From: Actinocatenispora rupis
Lineage (GTDB): Bacteria > Actinomycetota > Actinomycetes > Mycobacteriales > Micromonosporaceae
Direction of reading: 5' to 3'
Length of the DNA stretch: 64,000 nucleotides
Assembly (NCBI RefSeq): GCF_016861975.1
Contig: NZ_BOMB01000028.1
Coordinates: 1-64,000 of the forward strand
Part shown: positions 45,537 to 54,906 of the stretch, in pieces
Position numbering within the stretch: position 1 is the first letter of the stretch
How the letters are laid out: each line of letters begins with the position of its first letter
Position numbers and translations under genes: made by a program
The notes under the pieces: model-generated
The model's database searches: none
What the model was told of the DNA's origin: nothing
What the model saw: only the letters and a program-made list of their open reading frames with translations

Positions 45537-45962
45537 TTAGCCGGCCGCCTGGATCAGACACGTCAGCCGGGCCGTACACACCCGGCGCCCCGCGTCGTCC
45601 ACCACCTCGATCTGGTACGTCGCGACCGTCCGCCCGAGCCGCAGCGGAGTGGCCGTCCCCGTCACGGTGCCGGCCGTCGCGGCCCGGTGGTGCGTCGCGT
45701 TGATCTCGATGCCGACCGCCCGCCCCGCGGCCCCGGCGTGCAGGCCCGCGCCGATCGACCCGACCGTCTCCGCCAGTACGCACGAGGCGCCGCCGTGCAG
45801 CAGCCCGAACGGCTGGGTGTTGCCCTCGACCGGCATCCTGGCGACCACCCGCTCGGCGCTCGCCTCGACCAGCTCGATGCCCATCCGCTCGGCGAGCGCG
45901 CCCGCCCCGCCGAACCGCTCCCGCAGCGCCGCGAGCGCCGCGTCGTCCACCGCGTCCGTCAT
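45537..45962 (-). CDS. PaaI-type hotdog thioesterase
   Basis: A 141-residue acyl-CoA thioesterase. The hotdog signature reads GLLHGGASCVLAETVGSIGA near 52-71, with the family Asp/Glu position as Glu65. Strands VGIEINATHHRAA and TYQIEVVDDAGRRVCTARLT follow. ATG at 45962. Probably a cytoplasmic tetramer hydrolysing aryl- or acyl-CoA. The nearby beta-oxidation genes are on the same strand but 400 bp away. Confidence 0.9.
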   Translation of the reverse strand: MTDAVDDAALAALRERFGGAGALAERMGIELVEASAERVVARMPVEGNTQPFGLLHGGASCVLAETVGSIGAGLHAGAAGRAVGIEINATHHRAATAGTVTGTATPLRLGRTVATYQIEVVDDAGRRVCTARLTCLIQAAG

Positions 45963-46368
45963 GCGGTCGAGACTACCGCCGCAGCCCCGTCGAGCGACCA
46001 CCGCCGCCCCACCCGAGGCATCATAACCGATCCGCGTACTCCTGCATATCCTTGCGGCACAAGCAATCCGGCCCTCCGAGCGCCCGTGTCCACCGACCCG
46101 CAACGGTCACATCGCGGTACGCGGAAAGGAATCCCGACACTGTCCACAGTGGTCGGTCCGGCGGCGCGCGGAACCGTCCACAGTGGCGCGACGTCGCCCA
46201 CGGGTACGACTGTCCACTGTGGCCACTCGTACTCGGGGGCGCTGCGGAGGTGCCACTGTCCACTGTGGCCTGTGGGTGGATCGCTGATGCGGATGCCATC
46301 CCGACGCGCGCAGCGGTGCGGGTCGGGTCGAACCCCGACCCGCACCGTCCACAATGGACGTTGAGACG
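45963..46368. repeat. 406-bp intergenic region with five TGTCCAC(A/T)GTGG sites
   Basis: TGTCCACAGTGG at 46141, CGTCCACAGTGG at 46175, TGTCCACTGTGG at 46211 and 46257, and CGTCCACAATGG at 46346. Each is close to an odd-length palindrome. I see no gene here. The same 12-mer also occurs singly elsewhere in the window. Confidence 0.85.
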
Positions 46369-47106
46369 TCAGCGGGCGAGGAAGTCGTCCATCCGGCGGT
46401 ACTTCTCGGCGTCCTCGAAGAGCACGGCCTGGGCCAGGCGTTCCAGCTGGGGATGGGCGTCGGCGGGCGAGTCCACCGCGAGCTTGGTCAGGCGTACCGC
46501 GAGGGGGGAGTTACGGGCGATGCGGTCGAGGGTGTCGTGCGCCGTGGCGAGCAGGTCGGCGGGCGGCACCACCGCCGACACCAGCCGTACGGCGAGGGCG
46601 TCGGTCGCGGTGAGCCGGCGCCCGGTGTACAGCAGCTCCTTGGCCAGGGACTCGCCGACGAGTTGCGGCAGCCGGTGGAGCGCGCCGGCGCCGGCGACGA
46701 TGCCGAGGCGTACCTCGGGCTGGCCGAAGAAGGCGCGGTCGGTGCAGATCCGGATGTCGCAGGCGTACGCCAGCTCGGCGCCGCCGCCCAGCGCCGGCCC
46801 GTCGACCGCCGCGACGCTCGGCATCGGCAGTGCCCGGATCCGGGCGAAGACGGTGTGGTTGATGCCGGCGAGCGCGTCGTACCGGTCGCGGTCGCGGAGT
46901 TCGGCGATGTCCGCGCCGGCCGCGAAGATGCCGTCCGCGCCGCCGGTGACGAGCAGCAGCCTGGGCTCCCGTTCGAGCCGGTCGCACACCTGGTGCAGCT
47001 CGTCGACCGTCTCGGCGCCGATCGCGTTGCGCTTGTCGGGCCGGTCGAGGGTGACGACGACGCGGTCGGCGCGCTCCTCGACCCGCAGCGTCCGGTACGT
47101 GCTCAT
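46369..47106 (-). CDS. Enoyl-CoA hydratase/isomerase family protein
   Basis: A 245-residue crotonase-fold enzyme. Oxyanion hole segments are GIFAAGADIAEL (about 61-72) and PALGGGAELAYACD. Both catalytic Glu positions of hydratases are kept (FGQPEVRLG near 131 and SLAKELLYTG near 151). Acts in fatty acid or aromatic acyl-CoA beta-oxidation. Its start is 14 bp from the end of the hydroxyacyl-CoA dehydrogenase gene, so the two catalyse consecutive steps from one operon. Confidence 0.94.
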   Translation of the reverse strand: MSTYRTLRVEERADRVVVTLDRPDKRNAIGAETVDELHQVCDRLEREPRLLLVTGGADGIFAAGADIAELRDRDRYDALAGINHTVFARIRALPMPSVAAVDGPALGGGAELAYACDIRICTDRAFFGQPEVRLGIVAGAGALHRLPQLVGESLAKELLYTGRRLTATDALAVRLVSAVVPPADLLATAHDTLDRIARNSPLAVRLTKLAVDSPADAHPQLERLAQAVLFEDAEKYRRMDDFLAR

Positions 47107-47119
47107 GCGGTCACCGTCC

Positions 47120-47986
47120 TCATGCGTCGGCCCGGCGGCCGTCGACCCACCGGTAGAAGCCCTGGCCGGTCTTCCGGCCGAGCCGGCCCTCCGCGACCAT
47201 CCGTACCAGCAGGTCCGGCGGCGCGAACCGGTCGCCGTACGCCTCGCGCAGCGTCTCCGCCACCGCCAGCCGGACGTCCAGGCCGACCACGTCGGTGAGT
47301 TCCAGCGGACCCATCGGGTGCCGGTACCCGAGGGTCATCGCCTTGTCGATGTCGGCCGGCGCGGCGACCCCGTCCTCGACCATCCGGATCGCCTCCAGGC
47401 CGAGCGTCACGCCGAGCCGGGACGAGGCGAAGCCGGGCGCGTCGTTGACGACCACCGGGTCCTTGCCCAGGCGTACGGCGAGGTCGAGGGCGGTGGCGCG
47501 GGTGGACTCGGACGTGTCCGGGCCGAGCACGATCTCCAGCAGCGCCATCGCCCACACCGGGTTGAAGAAGTGCAGCCCGCAGAACCGGTCGGGCGCGGTC
47601 AGCACCGCGCCGAGCGCGCCGATCGAGATGCTGGACGTGTTGCTCGCGAGCAGGCCGGGTCGCAGCGACTCGGCCTCGCGCAGGACGGAACGCTTCAGCT
47701 CCAGCCGTTCCGGTACGGCCTCGACGACGACCGCGGGCGCCGCAGCCACCTCACCCAACGACCCGACGGTACGCAGCCGGCCCAGTGCGGCGGCCGCGTC
47801 GTCGGCGGTGGTACGCCCCTGGCCGACCGCCTTGTCCCAGCGGGCGCGCAGCGTCTCCACGGCCGCCCCGGCGCGCGCCGGGTCGACCTCGACCAGTTCG
47901 ACGGCGTAGCCGGCGCCGGCCGCGACGTACGCGATGCCCGCGCCCATCGTGCCGCCACCCACCACGACCAACCGTTCCGCGGCCAC
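47120..47986 (-). CDS. 3-hydroxyacyl-CoA dehydrogenase
   Basis: A 288-residue NAD-dependent enzyme. The Rossmann loop reads VVGGGTMGAGIAYVAA (8-23). SNTSSISI and HFFNPVWAM contain the catalytic His near 139; the C-terminal domain keeps NDAPGFASSRLG and MGPLELTDVVGLD. It resembles short PaaH/FadB2-type enzymes. GTG at 47986 follows GGAGG. Operon with the enoyl-CoA hydratase. Confidence 0.94.
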   Translation of the reverse strand: MAAERLVVVGGGTMGAGIAYVAAGAGYAVELVEVDPARAGAAVETLRARWDKAVGQGRTTADDAAAALGRLRTVGSLGEVAAAPAVVVEAVPERLELKRSVLREAESLRPGLLASNTSSISIGALGAVLTAPDRFCGLHFFNPVWAMALLEIVLGPDTSESTRATALDLAVRLGKDPVVVNDAPGFASSRLGVTLGLEAIRMVEDGVAAPADIDKAMTLGYRHPMGPLELTDVVGLDVRLAVAETLREAYGDRFAPPDLLVRMVAEGRLGRKTGQGFYRWVDGRRADA

Positions 47987-48064
47987 AGCCGTACCTCCAC
48001 GACGTCGTTGTCGGTGCCGGCGCCGAGCCTAGCCGCCGGCGACGCGCGGAGCACCAGCCGGCGG

Positions 48065-49621
48065 TCAGCCGCCGTTGAAGCCGTGCAGCAGGTACACGAC
48101 GATCCACAGCGCGGTGGCGAGTACGCCGACGGAACCGGCGATGCCGAGCCGGTTGTCCGGGCTGAGCCGCTGCCGGCGGGCGTGCAGCGTACCGAGGCCG
48201 GCGAGCGCCAGCGCCACCACCGACAACCCCGGTACGACGAGGCCCAGGACGGCGAGCACCACCGACCACATGCCGAGCGGGGTGTGCTGCTCCCGGCCGT
48301 ACCGGGCGGCGACGGGCACGCCGAGCGACACGAGCTTCGCCCGCGCGGACAGGATGTCCCGGACGCACCGTTCGAGGGCGGCCGATCGCGGGTTCGGGTT
48401 GCGCACCGCCTCGTAGTACGACGACTCGCCGCACCGGCTGATCTCCACCGCCAGCCGGGACTGCGCCCGTTGCAGCTTCCGTACGGCGCGGTCGGCGCGC
48501 AGCCCGGCCTGCGCCGCCGCCTGCTTGCGCGCCGCCGTACGCCCGCGCGCGGTGACCAGCGCGTCCATCTCCTCCGGCGCGACCAGTACCGGTTCGATGC
48601 CGTTGAGCCGGCCCAGGTAGTACCCGGCCTCGTGCCGGCGCGCCACGTGCAGCAGCAGGAGTACCGCGACGAAGCCGGGGATGCCCTTGAGCAGCAGCGC
48701 GCCGATCAGCCCCGCCACGCCGATCCCGAACCCGTCGCCGAGCAGCGGCGAGTTCCACACGAAGTGCAGCGTCCACGCCCCCAGGTACGCCAGCACGGCG
48801 ACGCCGACGCGGACCCGCAGCGGCCGTTCCTCGCGCACCACCGCGTACCCGACTCCGGCGCCGACGAGCGCGGTGAACAGGGTGTGGCTCCACAACCCGC
48901 CCAAGAACCCCCGTACCAGGAAGGTCGCCACGACCGGCGGGATCGAGTCACCGTCCCCGGCGAGTACGACGGCGTTGATGGAGTAGATGAAGTCCTCGAC
49001 GACCTGGAAGCCGAGGCCGACGAGCCCGCCGTACACGAAGCCGTCGACGACGCTGTTCACGTGGCGCCGGGCGAGCAGCACGATCGCCACCACGCCGAGC
49101 GCCTTCAGCGTCTCCTCAATCGTCGGGCCGACCAGCGCCGGCCCCCACCGCGCCGCGAAGTCCGGCGAGAACTCCTTCGCCAGGATCTCCACCGCGGCGG
49201 TGTTGCCCACGTTCGCCATCGCGGTCGCGACCACCCCGCCCCACGCGAACGCCGTCGCCAGCAGGACGAACGGTTCCCGTTCGAGGTAGTCGACCTCGCG
49301 GACGAGCAGGATGAACGGCACCGCGTACAGCGCGAAGAGGATGAACGCGGTCACCGACGCCTGCGGGTACAGGCGGGCGGCGTCGGCGAAGATCAGGCCG
49401 ATCCGCCACGCGCCCAACCCGAGCAGGACCAGCACCATCCAGAACGCCGGCGTCCGGACGGAGAGCGTACGGCCGGCCGCGGCGGGGGGAGGCGCGACCG
49501 GCGGGCGTTCGGCGTACGCCGCGCGGTGCCTCCCGTCCCGCGGCGACGGTGTCGACCTGCCACCGAGCCGCCGGTGCTGCTTGCCCGGCGCACCGTCGTC
49601 GGGCAGCGCCCCACTCGTCAT
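48065..49621 (-). CDS. PrsW family intramembrane metalloprotease
   Basis: A 518-residue membrane protein. Residues 1-55 are a cytoplasmic basic/Pro-rich tail. About eight helices follow with the PrsW motifs PTIEETLKALG (EExxK), FIYSINAVV, WSHTLFTALVGAG and LHFVWNSP. A soluble Lys/Arg/Ala helical region (about 360-440) precedes two C-terminal helices, an extension beyond minimal PrsW. PrsW in Bacillus cleaves an anti-sigma factor; no such target is adjacent here. Confidence 0.9.
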   Translation of the reverse strand: MTSGALPDDGAPGKQHRRLGGRSTPSPRDGRHRAAYAERPPVAPPPAAAGRTLSVRTPAFWMVLVLLGLGAWRIGLIFADAARLYPQASVTAFILFALYAVPFILLVREVDYLEREPFVLLATAFAWGGVVATAMANVGNTAAVEILAKEFSPDFAARWGPALVGPTIEETLKALGVVAIVLLARRHVNSVVDGFVYGGLVGLGFQVVEDFIYSINAVVLAGDGDSIPPVVATFLVRGFLGGLWSHTLFTALVGAGVGYAVVREERPLRVRVGVAVLAYLGAWTLHFVWNSPLLGDGFGIGVAGLIGALLLKGIPGFVAVLLLLHVARRHEAGYYLGRLNGIEPVLVAPEEMDALVTARGRTAARKQAAAQAGLRADRAVRKLQRAQSRLAVEISRCGESSYYEAVRNPNPRSAALERCVRDILSARAKLVSLGVPVAARYGREQHTPLGMWSVVLAVLGLVVPGLSVVALALAGLGTLHARRQRLSPDNRLGIAGSVGVLATALWIVVYLLHGFNGG

Positions 49622-49640
49622 GCCGCGACCTCTGGGGCGC

Positions 49641-50177
49641 TCACTGCGCACCGAACCGTACGCTGCGCACCAGGTCGAGCAGCGTGTCGTTGTCCCGCCG
49701 TACGTCCGTGCCGGCGCCGGCCATGCTCACCTCGACGCCCACCCCGCCGCGCGTGAACACCGCGTACGTGCCGATCCGGCCCGGTGTCGAGTAGCTCCCC
49801 TGCAACCCCGGCACGCCCGCGCTCGTACTCGTCGGATGGTCACGCTGCGACGCCTGGTACCCGGGATTGCTCTGGATCTTGCGGCGCAGCTTGGCGCTCA
49901 ACCCCGGCAGCTTCCCGTCGTACTTGTCGGCCTCGATCACCACGCGGACGCTGTGCACGGACATGACCAGGCGGTTCAGGTTGGGCTGCGTCTTCGTCAC
50001 GTCGAGTACCGCGTCGGGCGGCGCGGCGACGGTGACGCCACGGCCGACGGTGAGCCGCTGACCGGCGGCGACGGACCGGCCGGCGGGCAGCGCGTTGTTG
50101 ATCGCGGGCAACCCGATCGCGATGGCGCCGACGACGCCCAGCACGGCAAGACTGGCGTACAGGTTGGGTCGGAACAC
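49641..50177 (-). CDS. Membrane-anchored protein of unknown function
   Basis: About 178 residues from the GTG at 50177, which has AAGGTGGGG upstream; starts at 50195 or 50231 are possible. One N-terminal membrane helix (YASLAVLGVVGAIAIGLPAI) leads into an extracellular domain with GQRLTVGRGVTVAAPPDAVL and a strand-rich C-terminus (RIGTYAVFTRGGVGVEVSMA). Family not recognised. It precedes the PrsW gene by 19 bp on the same strand, so co-transcription is likely. Confidence 0.75.
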   Translation of the reverse strand: MFRPNLYASLAVLGVVGAIAIGLPAINNALPAGRSVAAGQRLTVGRGVTVAAPPDAVLDVTKTQPNLNRLVMSVHSVRVVIEADKYDGKLPGLSAKLRRKIQSNPGYQASQRDHPTSTSAGVPGLQGSYSTPGRIGTYAVFTRGGVGVEVSMAGAGTDVRRDNDTLLDLVRSVRFGAQ

Positions 50178-50663
50178 CGCGATCCCCACCTTCACTCTGA
50201 GTCGGTGGTGACCAGCCAAAATGTAGCTCATCGCGCCTATTCGCGCGATATGAAGCCGCGCTGAGTGACCGTCTGGCTGCCGACAGTCCCACCTCGGCCA
50301 CCGCATGTTGCGTACGGCAGCACCCACATCCTGCGTCCCCGAGCACTGTTGATCAAGGAGTACGGCGAAGCAACTCCACCATCGTGCGTCCCCGGCGCCC
50401 GCCGATTGTCCAACTGTTGAACAATCACCGGCCCCCGCGATCCCGCCACCCCGCCCGCGCGCCCCGCGATCCCGCCGCCCCACGATCCTGCCCGCGCACC
50501 CCACGATCCCGCCGCCCCACGATCCTGCCCGCGCACCCCACGATCCCGGCGTGCCGCCCGCACGGACCACCACCACCACGATCCGCAACCCGGTGCCGCA
50601 TCGGTGACCGGGCGCCGCACGCACGGGTACCGCGGGTACCGCGTGATGATCTAGCGTCGGCGC
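50178..50663. repeat. 486-bp intergenic region with palindrome and 37-bp tandem repeat
   Basis: GATTGTCCAAC...GTTGAACAATC (50404-50426) is an imperfect member of the TTGTTCAA family. From 50477 a 37-bp unit (GCCCCACGATCCTGCCCGCG, then CACCCCACGATCCCGCC) repeats at 50514 and then decays, giving a chain of CCCCACGATC. No gene is seen. Confidence 0.85.
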
Positions 50664-51257
50664 ATGGAGTTCGCCGAAGTCCTCCGGCGCCGCCGCATGG
50701 TGCGCGCGTACGACCCCGACCGTCCGGTACCGGCGGAGGTGCGGGACCGGATCCTGCGACACGCCCTCCGCGCCCCGTCGGCCGGTTTCTCCCAGGGCTG
50801 GGCGTTTCTCGTACTGGAGAGTCCGGTGGACCGGGCGCGGTTCTGGGCGGCGACCGCGCCGACCACGACGACGTCCTGGCTGGACCGGATGTCGACCGCG
50901 CCGCTGATCATCGTGCCGCTGTCGCACCGGGACGCCTACCTGGACCGGTACGCCGAGCCAGACAAGGGGTGGACGGACCGCGACGAGGCGCGGTGGCCGG
51001 TGCCGTACTGGCACATCGACACCGGGTTCGCGGCGCTGTTGATGCTGCTCACCGCGGTCGACGAGCGCCTCGGCGCGTGCTTCTTCGGCATCCCGCCCAC
51101 ACGTACGGACCGGTTCCGCGAGGAGTTCGGCGTGCCGGCGGCGTACACGCCGATCGGTGCGGTCACGGTGGGGTACCGGGCGGACGACGCGGTCTCGCCG
51201 TCGCTGGCCCGGGGCCACCGCCCGATGACCGACGTCGTCCACTTCGGACAGTGGTGA
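50664..51257 (+). CDS. Nitroreductase family protein
   Basis: A 197-residue FMN-dependent oxidoreductase. FAEVLRRRRMVRAYDPDRPV (FMN-binding Arg) and HALRAPSAGFSQGWAFLVLE are at the N-terminus; the central dimer helix holds DTGFAALLMLLTAVDERLGA and FFGIPP. Typical length. The substrate may be nitroaromatics, quinones or flavins. ATG at 50664. Confidence 0.9.
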   Translation: MEFAEVLRRRRMVRAYDPDRPVPAEVRDRILRHALRAPSAGFSQGWAFLVLESPVDRARFWAATAPTTTTSWLDRMSTAPLIIVPLSHRDAYLDRYAEPDKGWTDRDEARWPVPYWHIDTGFAALLMLLTAVDERLGACFFGIPPTRTDRFREEFGVPAAYTPIGAVTVGYRADDAVSPSLARGHRPMTDVVHFGQW

Positions 51258-51398
51258 CGTCGGCGGCGCACGCCGCTCGGCGCCGTTGCCGTCGAGGTCC
51301 CGCGCTGTCGACCGCACTGGCCGAGCCGTCCGCGCCGTTGCCGTTCACGTCCCGCGCCGTCGACCGCACGGGCGGGCCGGAGGCTCTACCGTTCCCGC

Positions 51399-51776
51399 AT
51401 GACATCCCTCGGTGAACTGGCCCGCGGCCAGTACGTACTGGTCACGACGTACCGCCGGGACGGGCGGGCGGTGCCGACACCCGTGTGGTGCGCGCCGGAC
51501 GGTGACGGGCTGGTGATCTGGACGCCGGCCGACGCCGGCAAGGTGAAGCGGCTGCGCAACGACCCGCGCGCCGACCTCGCCCCCTGCACCCTCCGCGGTA
51601 CGCCGACCGGCCCGGCCGTCGCCGCCCGTGCCGAGATCATGGACGCGGCGGGCTCCGACCGGGCGCGCACGCTGATCGCCCGGGAGTACGGGATGGTGGG
51701 GCGGCTGACGATGCTGGGCAGCCGGTTGCGCCGCGGGACCAGGGGTACGGTCGGCATCCGCTTCACGGCCGCCTGA
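51399..51776 (+). CDS. PPOX-class F420-dependent oxidoreductase-like protein
   Basis: A 125-residue split beta-barrel protein. QYVLVTTYRRDGRAVPTPVW opens the domain, followed by LVIWTPADAGKVKRLRNDPR and APCTLRGTPTGPAVAARAEI. It matches the Rv2074-like F420/flavin group. Co-directional with the nitroreductase, 141 bp downstream. Redox substrate not identified. Confidence 0.9.
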   Translation: MTSLGELARGQYVLVTTYRRDGRAVPTPVWCAPDGDGLVIWTPADAGKVKRLRNDPRADLAPCTLRGTPTGPAVAARAEIMDAAGSDRARTLIAREYGMVGRLTMLGSRLRRGTRGTVGIRFTAA

Positions 51777-51797
51777 CGCGCGTACGGGCACAGCAAA

Positions 51798-51828
51798 GGG
51801 ACGTGCCCCAGGGTGGAGGGCACGTCCC
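51798..51828. terminator. Terminator hairpin
   Basis: GGGACGTGCCC (51798-51808) and GGGCACGTCCC (51818-51828) form a perfect 11-bp stem with a 9-nt loop, 22 bp after the PPOX gene and before the convergent bldC gene. Confidence 0.88.
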
Positions 51829-51978
51829 CGCAACTTGTCTCCCCCGGACCGCAACTCCGGTACGCGTTCCCCGCCAGGTCCGCGTCACCCGTGGTCCGGA
51901 CATACCGCACCGAGGCGGGACGCCGTCGGCGCCACGCTCCCGGGAGTCATGAGGTCCGCGCCGAACGCGGACGCATCA

Positions 51979-52188
51979 TCACTCGCCCTGACGCTGCTGC
52001 GGAATCTGGCCCTGAAGCAGGGCGCGTACCTCAGACTCGCGGTAGCGACGGTGGCCACCGAGCGTCCGGATGGCGCTCAGCTTGCCGGCCTTCGCCCACC
52101 GGGTGACGGTCTTCGGGTCGACCCGGAACATCGAGGCGACCTCGGCCGGGGTGAGCAGCGGCTCGGATTCGTGCGTACGCGATGCCAT
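51979..52188 (-). CDS. bldC: Developmental regulator BldC
   Basis: A 69-residue MerR-like winged-helix DNA-binding protein without an effector domain. The core [20 protein letters not shown] then [20 protein letters not shown] is almost identical to streptomycete BldC as I remember it. BldC binds direct repeats cooperatively and controls entry into development. ATG at 52188. As in Streptomyces, it lies close to a conserved hypothetical gene and a valine dehydrogenase gene. Confidence 0.96.
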   Translation of the reverse strand: MASRTHESEPLLTPAEVASMFRVDPKTVTRWAKAGKLSAIRTLGGHRRYRESEVRALLQGQIPQQRQGE

Positions 52189-52354
52189 CGGTTACTCCTC
52201 CATGGTTACTCACAGCCATCGACCGGGGTCCCGCCGGCCGATGCACTTCCCATGGTCCGTCCTGTCCACGATGTCCGACATGGGCCGAACGGATGAACTC
52301 GGCTCACCGACAGGACGATGTAAGTCTGATTTATCCGGGTTTACTGGCGTGCGG

Positions 52355-53236
52355 CTAATTGCGTCGCTCGCGCAACTGTACTTTCCGCCACCGTTCGAGC
52401 AGGCCCGAGTACAACTCACCGGCTGCCTGCGCATCATCGCGCGCGAGTGCTGCGAGCGTATCGGCGACCACCTGCGGAGAGTCATCGTCGAGCAGCTCCC
52501 GGTCGCCCAGCAGGTACACCAGGCCGCCGTAGTCCAGCTCGACCACGGACCGTGGATGGAACTCCTCCAGCCACCGCGCGTCCGTCTCCATGGAGACCGT
52601 GATCGGCGCCGTCGCACCCATCACCCGCTTCAGTACGGCCAGCGCCCGGTGCGCCCGCCTGCGCGCCCGCGCCATCGACGTCCGGTACCGCAGGTGCCGC
52701 TCACCGGCGGACAGCGCGACCCGGCGCTCGTCGTACTCGACGAAGGCGAACCAGCGGGCCGGCACCGACCAGCCGGACACCAGCTCGTGCAGCAACTGGT
52801 CGTGCCCGAGCGCGGAGCCGCTCGCGTGCCGGCCCGGGCGTACCTGGTCGCCGAGCGGGTCGGCCGCGGTGCGCCAGTCGGACACCACGCGCTCCGCCGT
52901 CGCCGTCAACGCCGGCGGGACGAACGCGTCCGCGATCGCCTCCGGTACGCCCTCGCGCGCGGACAGCGCCGCCTGCGCCACCTGTACCCGCAGGTCCCAG
53001 GGGCAGACGAGGGTCATGTCGCCGTCGGCCAGCGCGTACGCCTCGTCGGGCAGTTCGGGCAGCCGCGTCCAGCCGGCACCCAACGCCTCCAGTACGGTCC
53101 GGCGCTGGCGGAACGGGCCGACCGCCTGTGGCACCGCGCGGCCGGCAGTGAGGTAGCGGCGCCAGTGCTGTTGACGGGCGCGCTCGAACGCGACGAGCGG
53201 TTCGTACACCCGGAGGTACGAGGCGAAGGGCGGCAC
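52355..53236 (-). CDS. Conserved hypothetical protein of the bldC-vdh locus
   Basis: A 293-residue soluble protein. It begins [20 protein letters not shown] and contains [20 protein letters not shown], a helical [20 protein letters not shown] and [19 protein letters not shown]. No catalytic motif recognised. I recall the same three-gene neighbourhood (bldC, this gene, vdh) in streptomycetes, so its function may be tied to that locus, but none is known to me. Confidence 0.85.
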   Translation of the reverse strand: MPPFASYLRVYEPLVAFERARQQHWRRYLTAGRAVPQAVGPFRQRRTVLEALGAGWTRLPELPDEAYALADGDMTLVCPWDLRVQVAQAALSAREGVPEAIADAFVPPALTATAERVVSDWRTAADPLGDQVRPGRHASGSALGHDQLLHELVSGWSVPARWFAFVEYDERRVALSAGERHLRYRTSMARARRRAHRALAVLKRVMGATAPITVSMETDARWLEEFHPRSVVELDYGGLVYLLGDRELLDDDSPQVVADTLAALARDDAQAAGELYSGLLERWRKVQLRERRN

Positions 53237-53428
53237 GCGGCGATCGTCCCACGCCGCGCCGGACCCGGTCCCGGCCGGTGCCCGCGTGGCGGCTTCCGCG
53301 GGCTGAGAAGATCGACACCCGATGCCCCTTCACGGGCGGGCATGCGCACTACGCTCGGGCTTACCGGCAGACCAGCCGGCGGAGTGCCGCCGCCCCACAA
53401 GGGCGGGGCCACAACCTCAGGAGCGACC

Positions 53429-54505
53429 ATGGGCGTATTCACCGCCGACACCGGACACGAACAGGTGGTCTTCTGCCAGGACAAGCAGTCCGGGCTGAAG
53501 GCGATCGTCGCGATCTACTCGACCGCGCTCGGTCCGTCCCTCGGCGGCACCCGCTTCTACCCGTACGCCACGGAGGCCGACGCGATCCACGACGCGCTCG
53601 ACCTGTCCCGCGGCATGGCGTACAAGAACGCGCTGGCCGGGCTGGACCTCGGCGGCGGCAAGGCGGTGATCTGGGGCGACCCGGCCGTCGACAAGGGTGA
53701 GGCCCTGCTCCGGGCGTACGGGCGGTTCGTCGAGTCGCTCGGCGGCCGCTACATCACCGCCTGCGACGTCGGCACGTACGTGGCGGACATGGACGTCATC
53801 GCCAAGGAGACGACGCACGTGGTCGGCCGGTCGGTCGAACACGGCGGCGCCGGCGACTCCTCCATCCTCACCGCGTACGGCGTGTTCCAAGGCATGCGCG
53901 CCGCGGCCGAGCACATGTGGGGCGAGCCGACGCTGCGCGGCAGGCGCGTCGGCGTGGCGGGCATCGGCAAGGTCGGCCGGCACCTCATCGAGCACCTCAC
54001 CGCGGACGGCGCGCACGTCGTCGTGACGGACGTCAACGACGCCGCGCTGACCTGGGTCCGCGCCACGTACCCGCAGGTCGACCTCGTGGGCGACACGCCG
54101 GCCCTGGTCGCCAGCGACATCGACGTGTACGCGCCGTGCGCGCTGGGCGGCGCCCTCGACGACGCCACCGTCGACGTACTCCGGGCCAAGATCGTCTGTG
54201 GTGCGGCGAACAACCAGCTCGCCCACCCGGGTGTGGAGAAGCTGCTCGCCGACCGCGGCGTGCTGTACGCGCCGGACTACGTGGTGAACTCCGGCGGCGT
54301 GATCCAGGTGGCCGACGAGATCGACGGCTTCAGCTTCGACCGGGCCAAGTCGCGCGCCAGCCGGATCTACGACACGACGAAGCAGATCCTCGCGCTGTCC
54401 GACACCGAGGGCGTACCGCCGGCGGTGGCGGCGGACCGGCTCGCCGAGCGGCGGATGGCCGAGTGCGGCCGGCTGCGCAGCATCCTGGTGCCGGGCCGCC
54501 GGTAG
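53429..54505 (+). CDS. vdh: Valine/leucine dehydrogenase
   Basis: A 358-residue NAD-dependent amino acid dehydrogenase. Substrate and catalytic Lys are in [20 protein letters not shown] (Lys66, Lys78); the nucleotide loop is [16 protein letters not shown] near 182, and [11 protein letters not shown] follows. It deaminates branched-chain amino acids in the cytoplasm, supplying 2-oxo acids for catabolism or for branched fatty-acid and polyketide starters. ATG at 53429 follows CAGGAG. Divergent to the hypothetical gene. Confidence 0.94.
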   Translation: MGVFTADTGHEQVVFCQDKQSGLKAIVAIYSTALGPSLGGTRFYPYATEADAIHDALDLSRGMAYKNALAGLDLGGGKAVIWGDPAVDKGEALLRAYGRFVESLGGRYITACDVGTYVADMDVIAKETTHVVGRSVEHGGAGDSSILTAYGVFQGMRAAAEHMWGEPTLRGRRVGVAGIGKVGRHLIEHLTADGAHVVVTDVNDAALTWVRATYPQVDLVGDTPALVASDIDVYAPCALGGALDDATVDVLRAKIVCGAANNQLAHPGVEKLLADRGVLYAPDYVVNSGGVIQVADEIDGFSFDRAKSRASRIYDTTKQILALSDTEGVPPAVAADRLAERRMAECGRLRSILVPGRR

Positions 54506-54531
54506 CTCCCGGTAACGCTCCGCACCCGTTA

Positions 54532-54555
54532 CGGCCCCGGCCCGTGCCGGGGCCG
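54532..54555 (+). terminator. Terminator after vdh
   Basis: CGGCCCCGGC (54532-54541) and GCCGGGGCCG (54546-54555) form a perfect 10-bp stem with a CCGT loop, 26 bp after the vdh stop. Confidence 0.85.
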
Positions 54556-54702
54556 CTGTGTGCTCGGCCACGGCCGCCGCACGATGGGTGGGCCGAGGTG
54601 CCGAATCCTCCAGCGGCGCTGTACCGTATTACTCACGAGAGATGCCTAAGTCACCGGGGTCGCCTCCGGCACCCCGTCATTACCGTGTGAGGGGGTCGAG
54701 CC

Positions 54703-54906
54703 ATGGGGCGCGGCCGAGCTAAGGCCAAGCAGACAAAGGTGGCCCGGGAGCTTAAGTACCACACCCCTAATACCGACCTCGACGCGCTTCAGCGCGAACT
54801 CGGGGGCGGTCGTTCCGACGGGGACAATCTCGACGGTATGGACCAGTACGGCGACTACGACTCGTACGAGGAAGAGTCCGGGCAGCGCGCCGCCAACGGC
54901 CGCTGA
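54703..54906 (+). CDS. DUF3073 family small protein
   Basis: A 67-residue highly charged protein. The basic start MGRGRAKAKQTKVARELKYH is followed by an acidic tail rich in Asp, Glu and Tyr (DNLDGMDQYGDYDSYEEES). This matches the actinobacterial DUF3073 family, which has no known function. ATG at 54703 follows GGGGGT. Likely monocistronic, with its own promoter upstream. Confidence 0.93.
   Translation: MGRGRAKAKQTKVARELKYHTPNTDLDALQRELGGGRSDGDNLDGMDQYGDYDSYEEESGQRAANGR

Noticed and set aside
46052..49756. Very long plus-strand open frame of over 1200 codons
   Set aside because: It lies antisense to enoyl-CoA hydratase, hydroxyacyl-CoA dehydrogenase and PrsW genes; Arg/Pro/Gln-rich composition is typical of a shadow frame.
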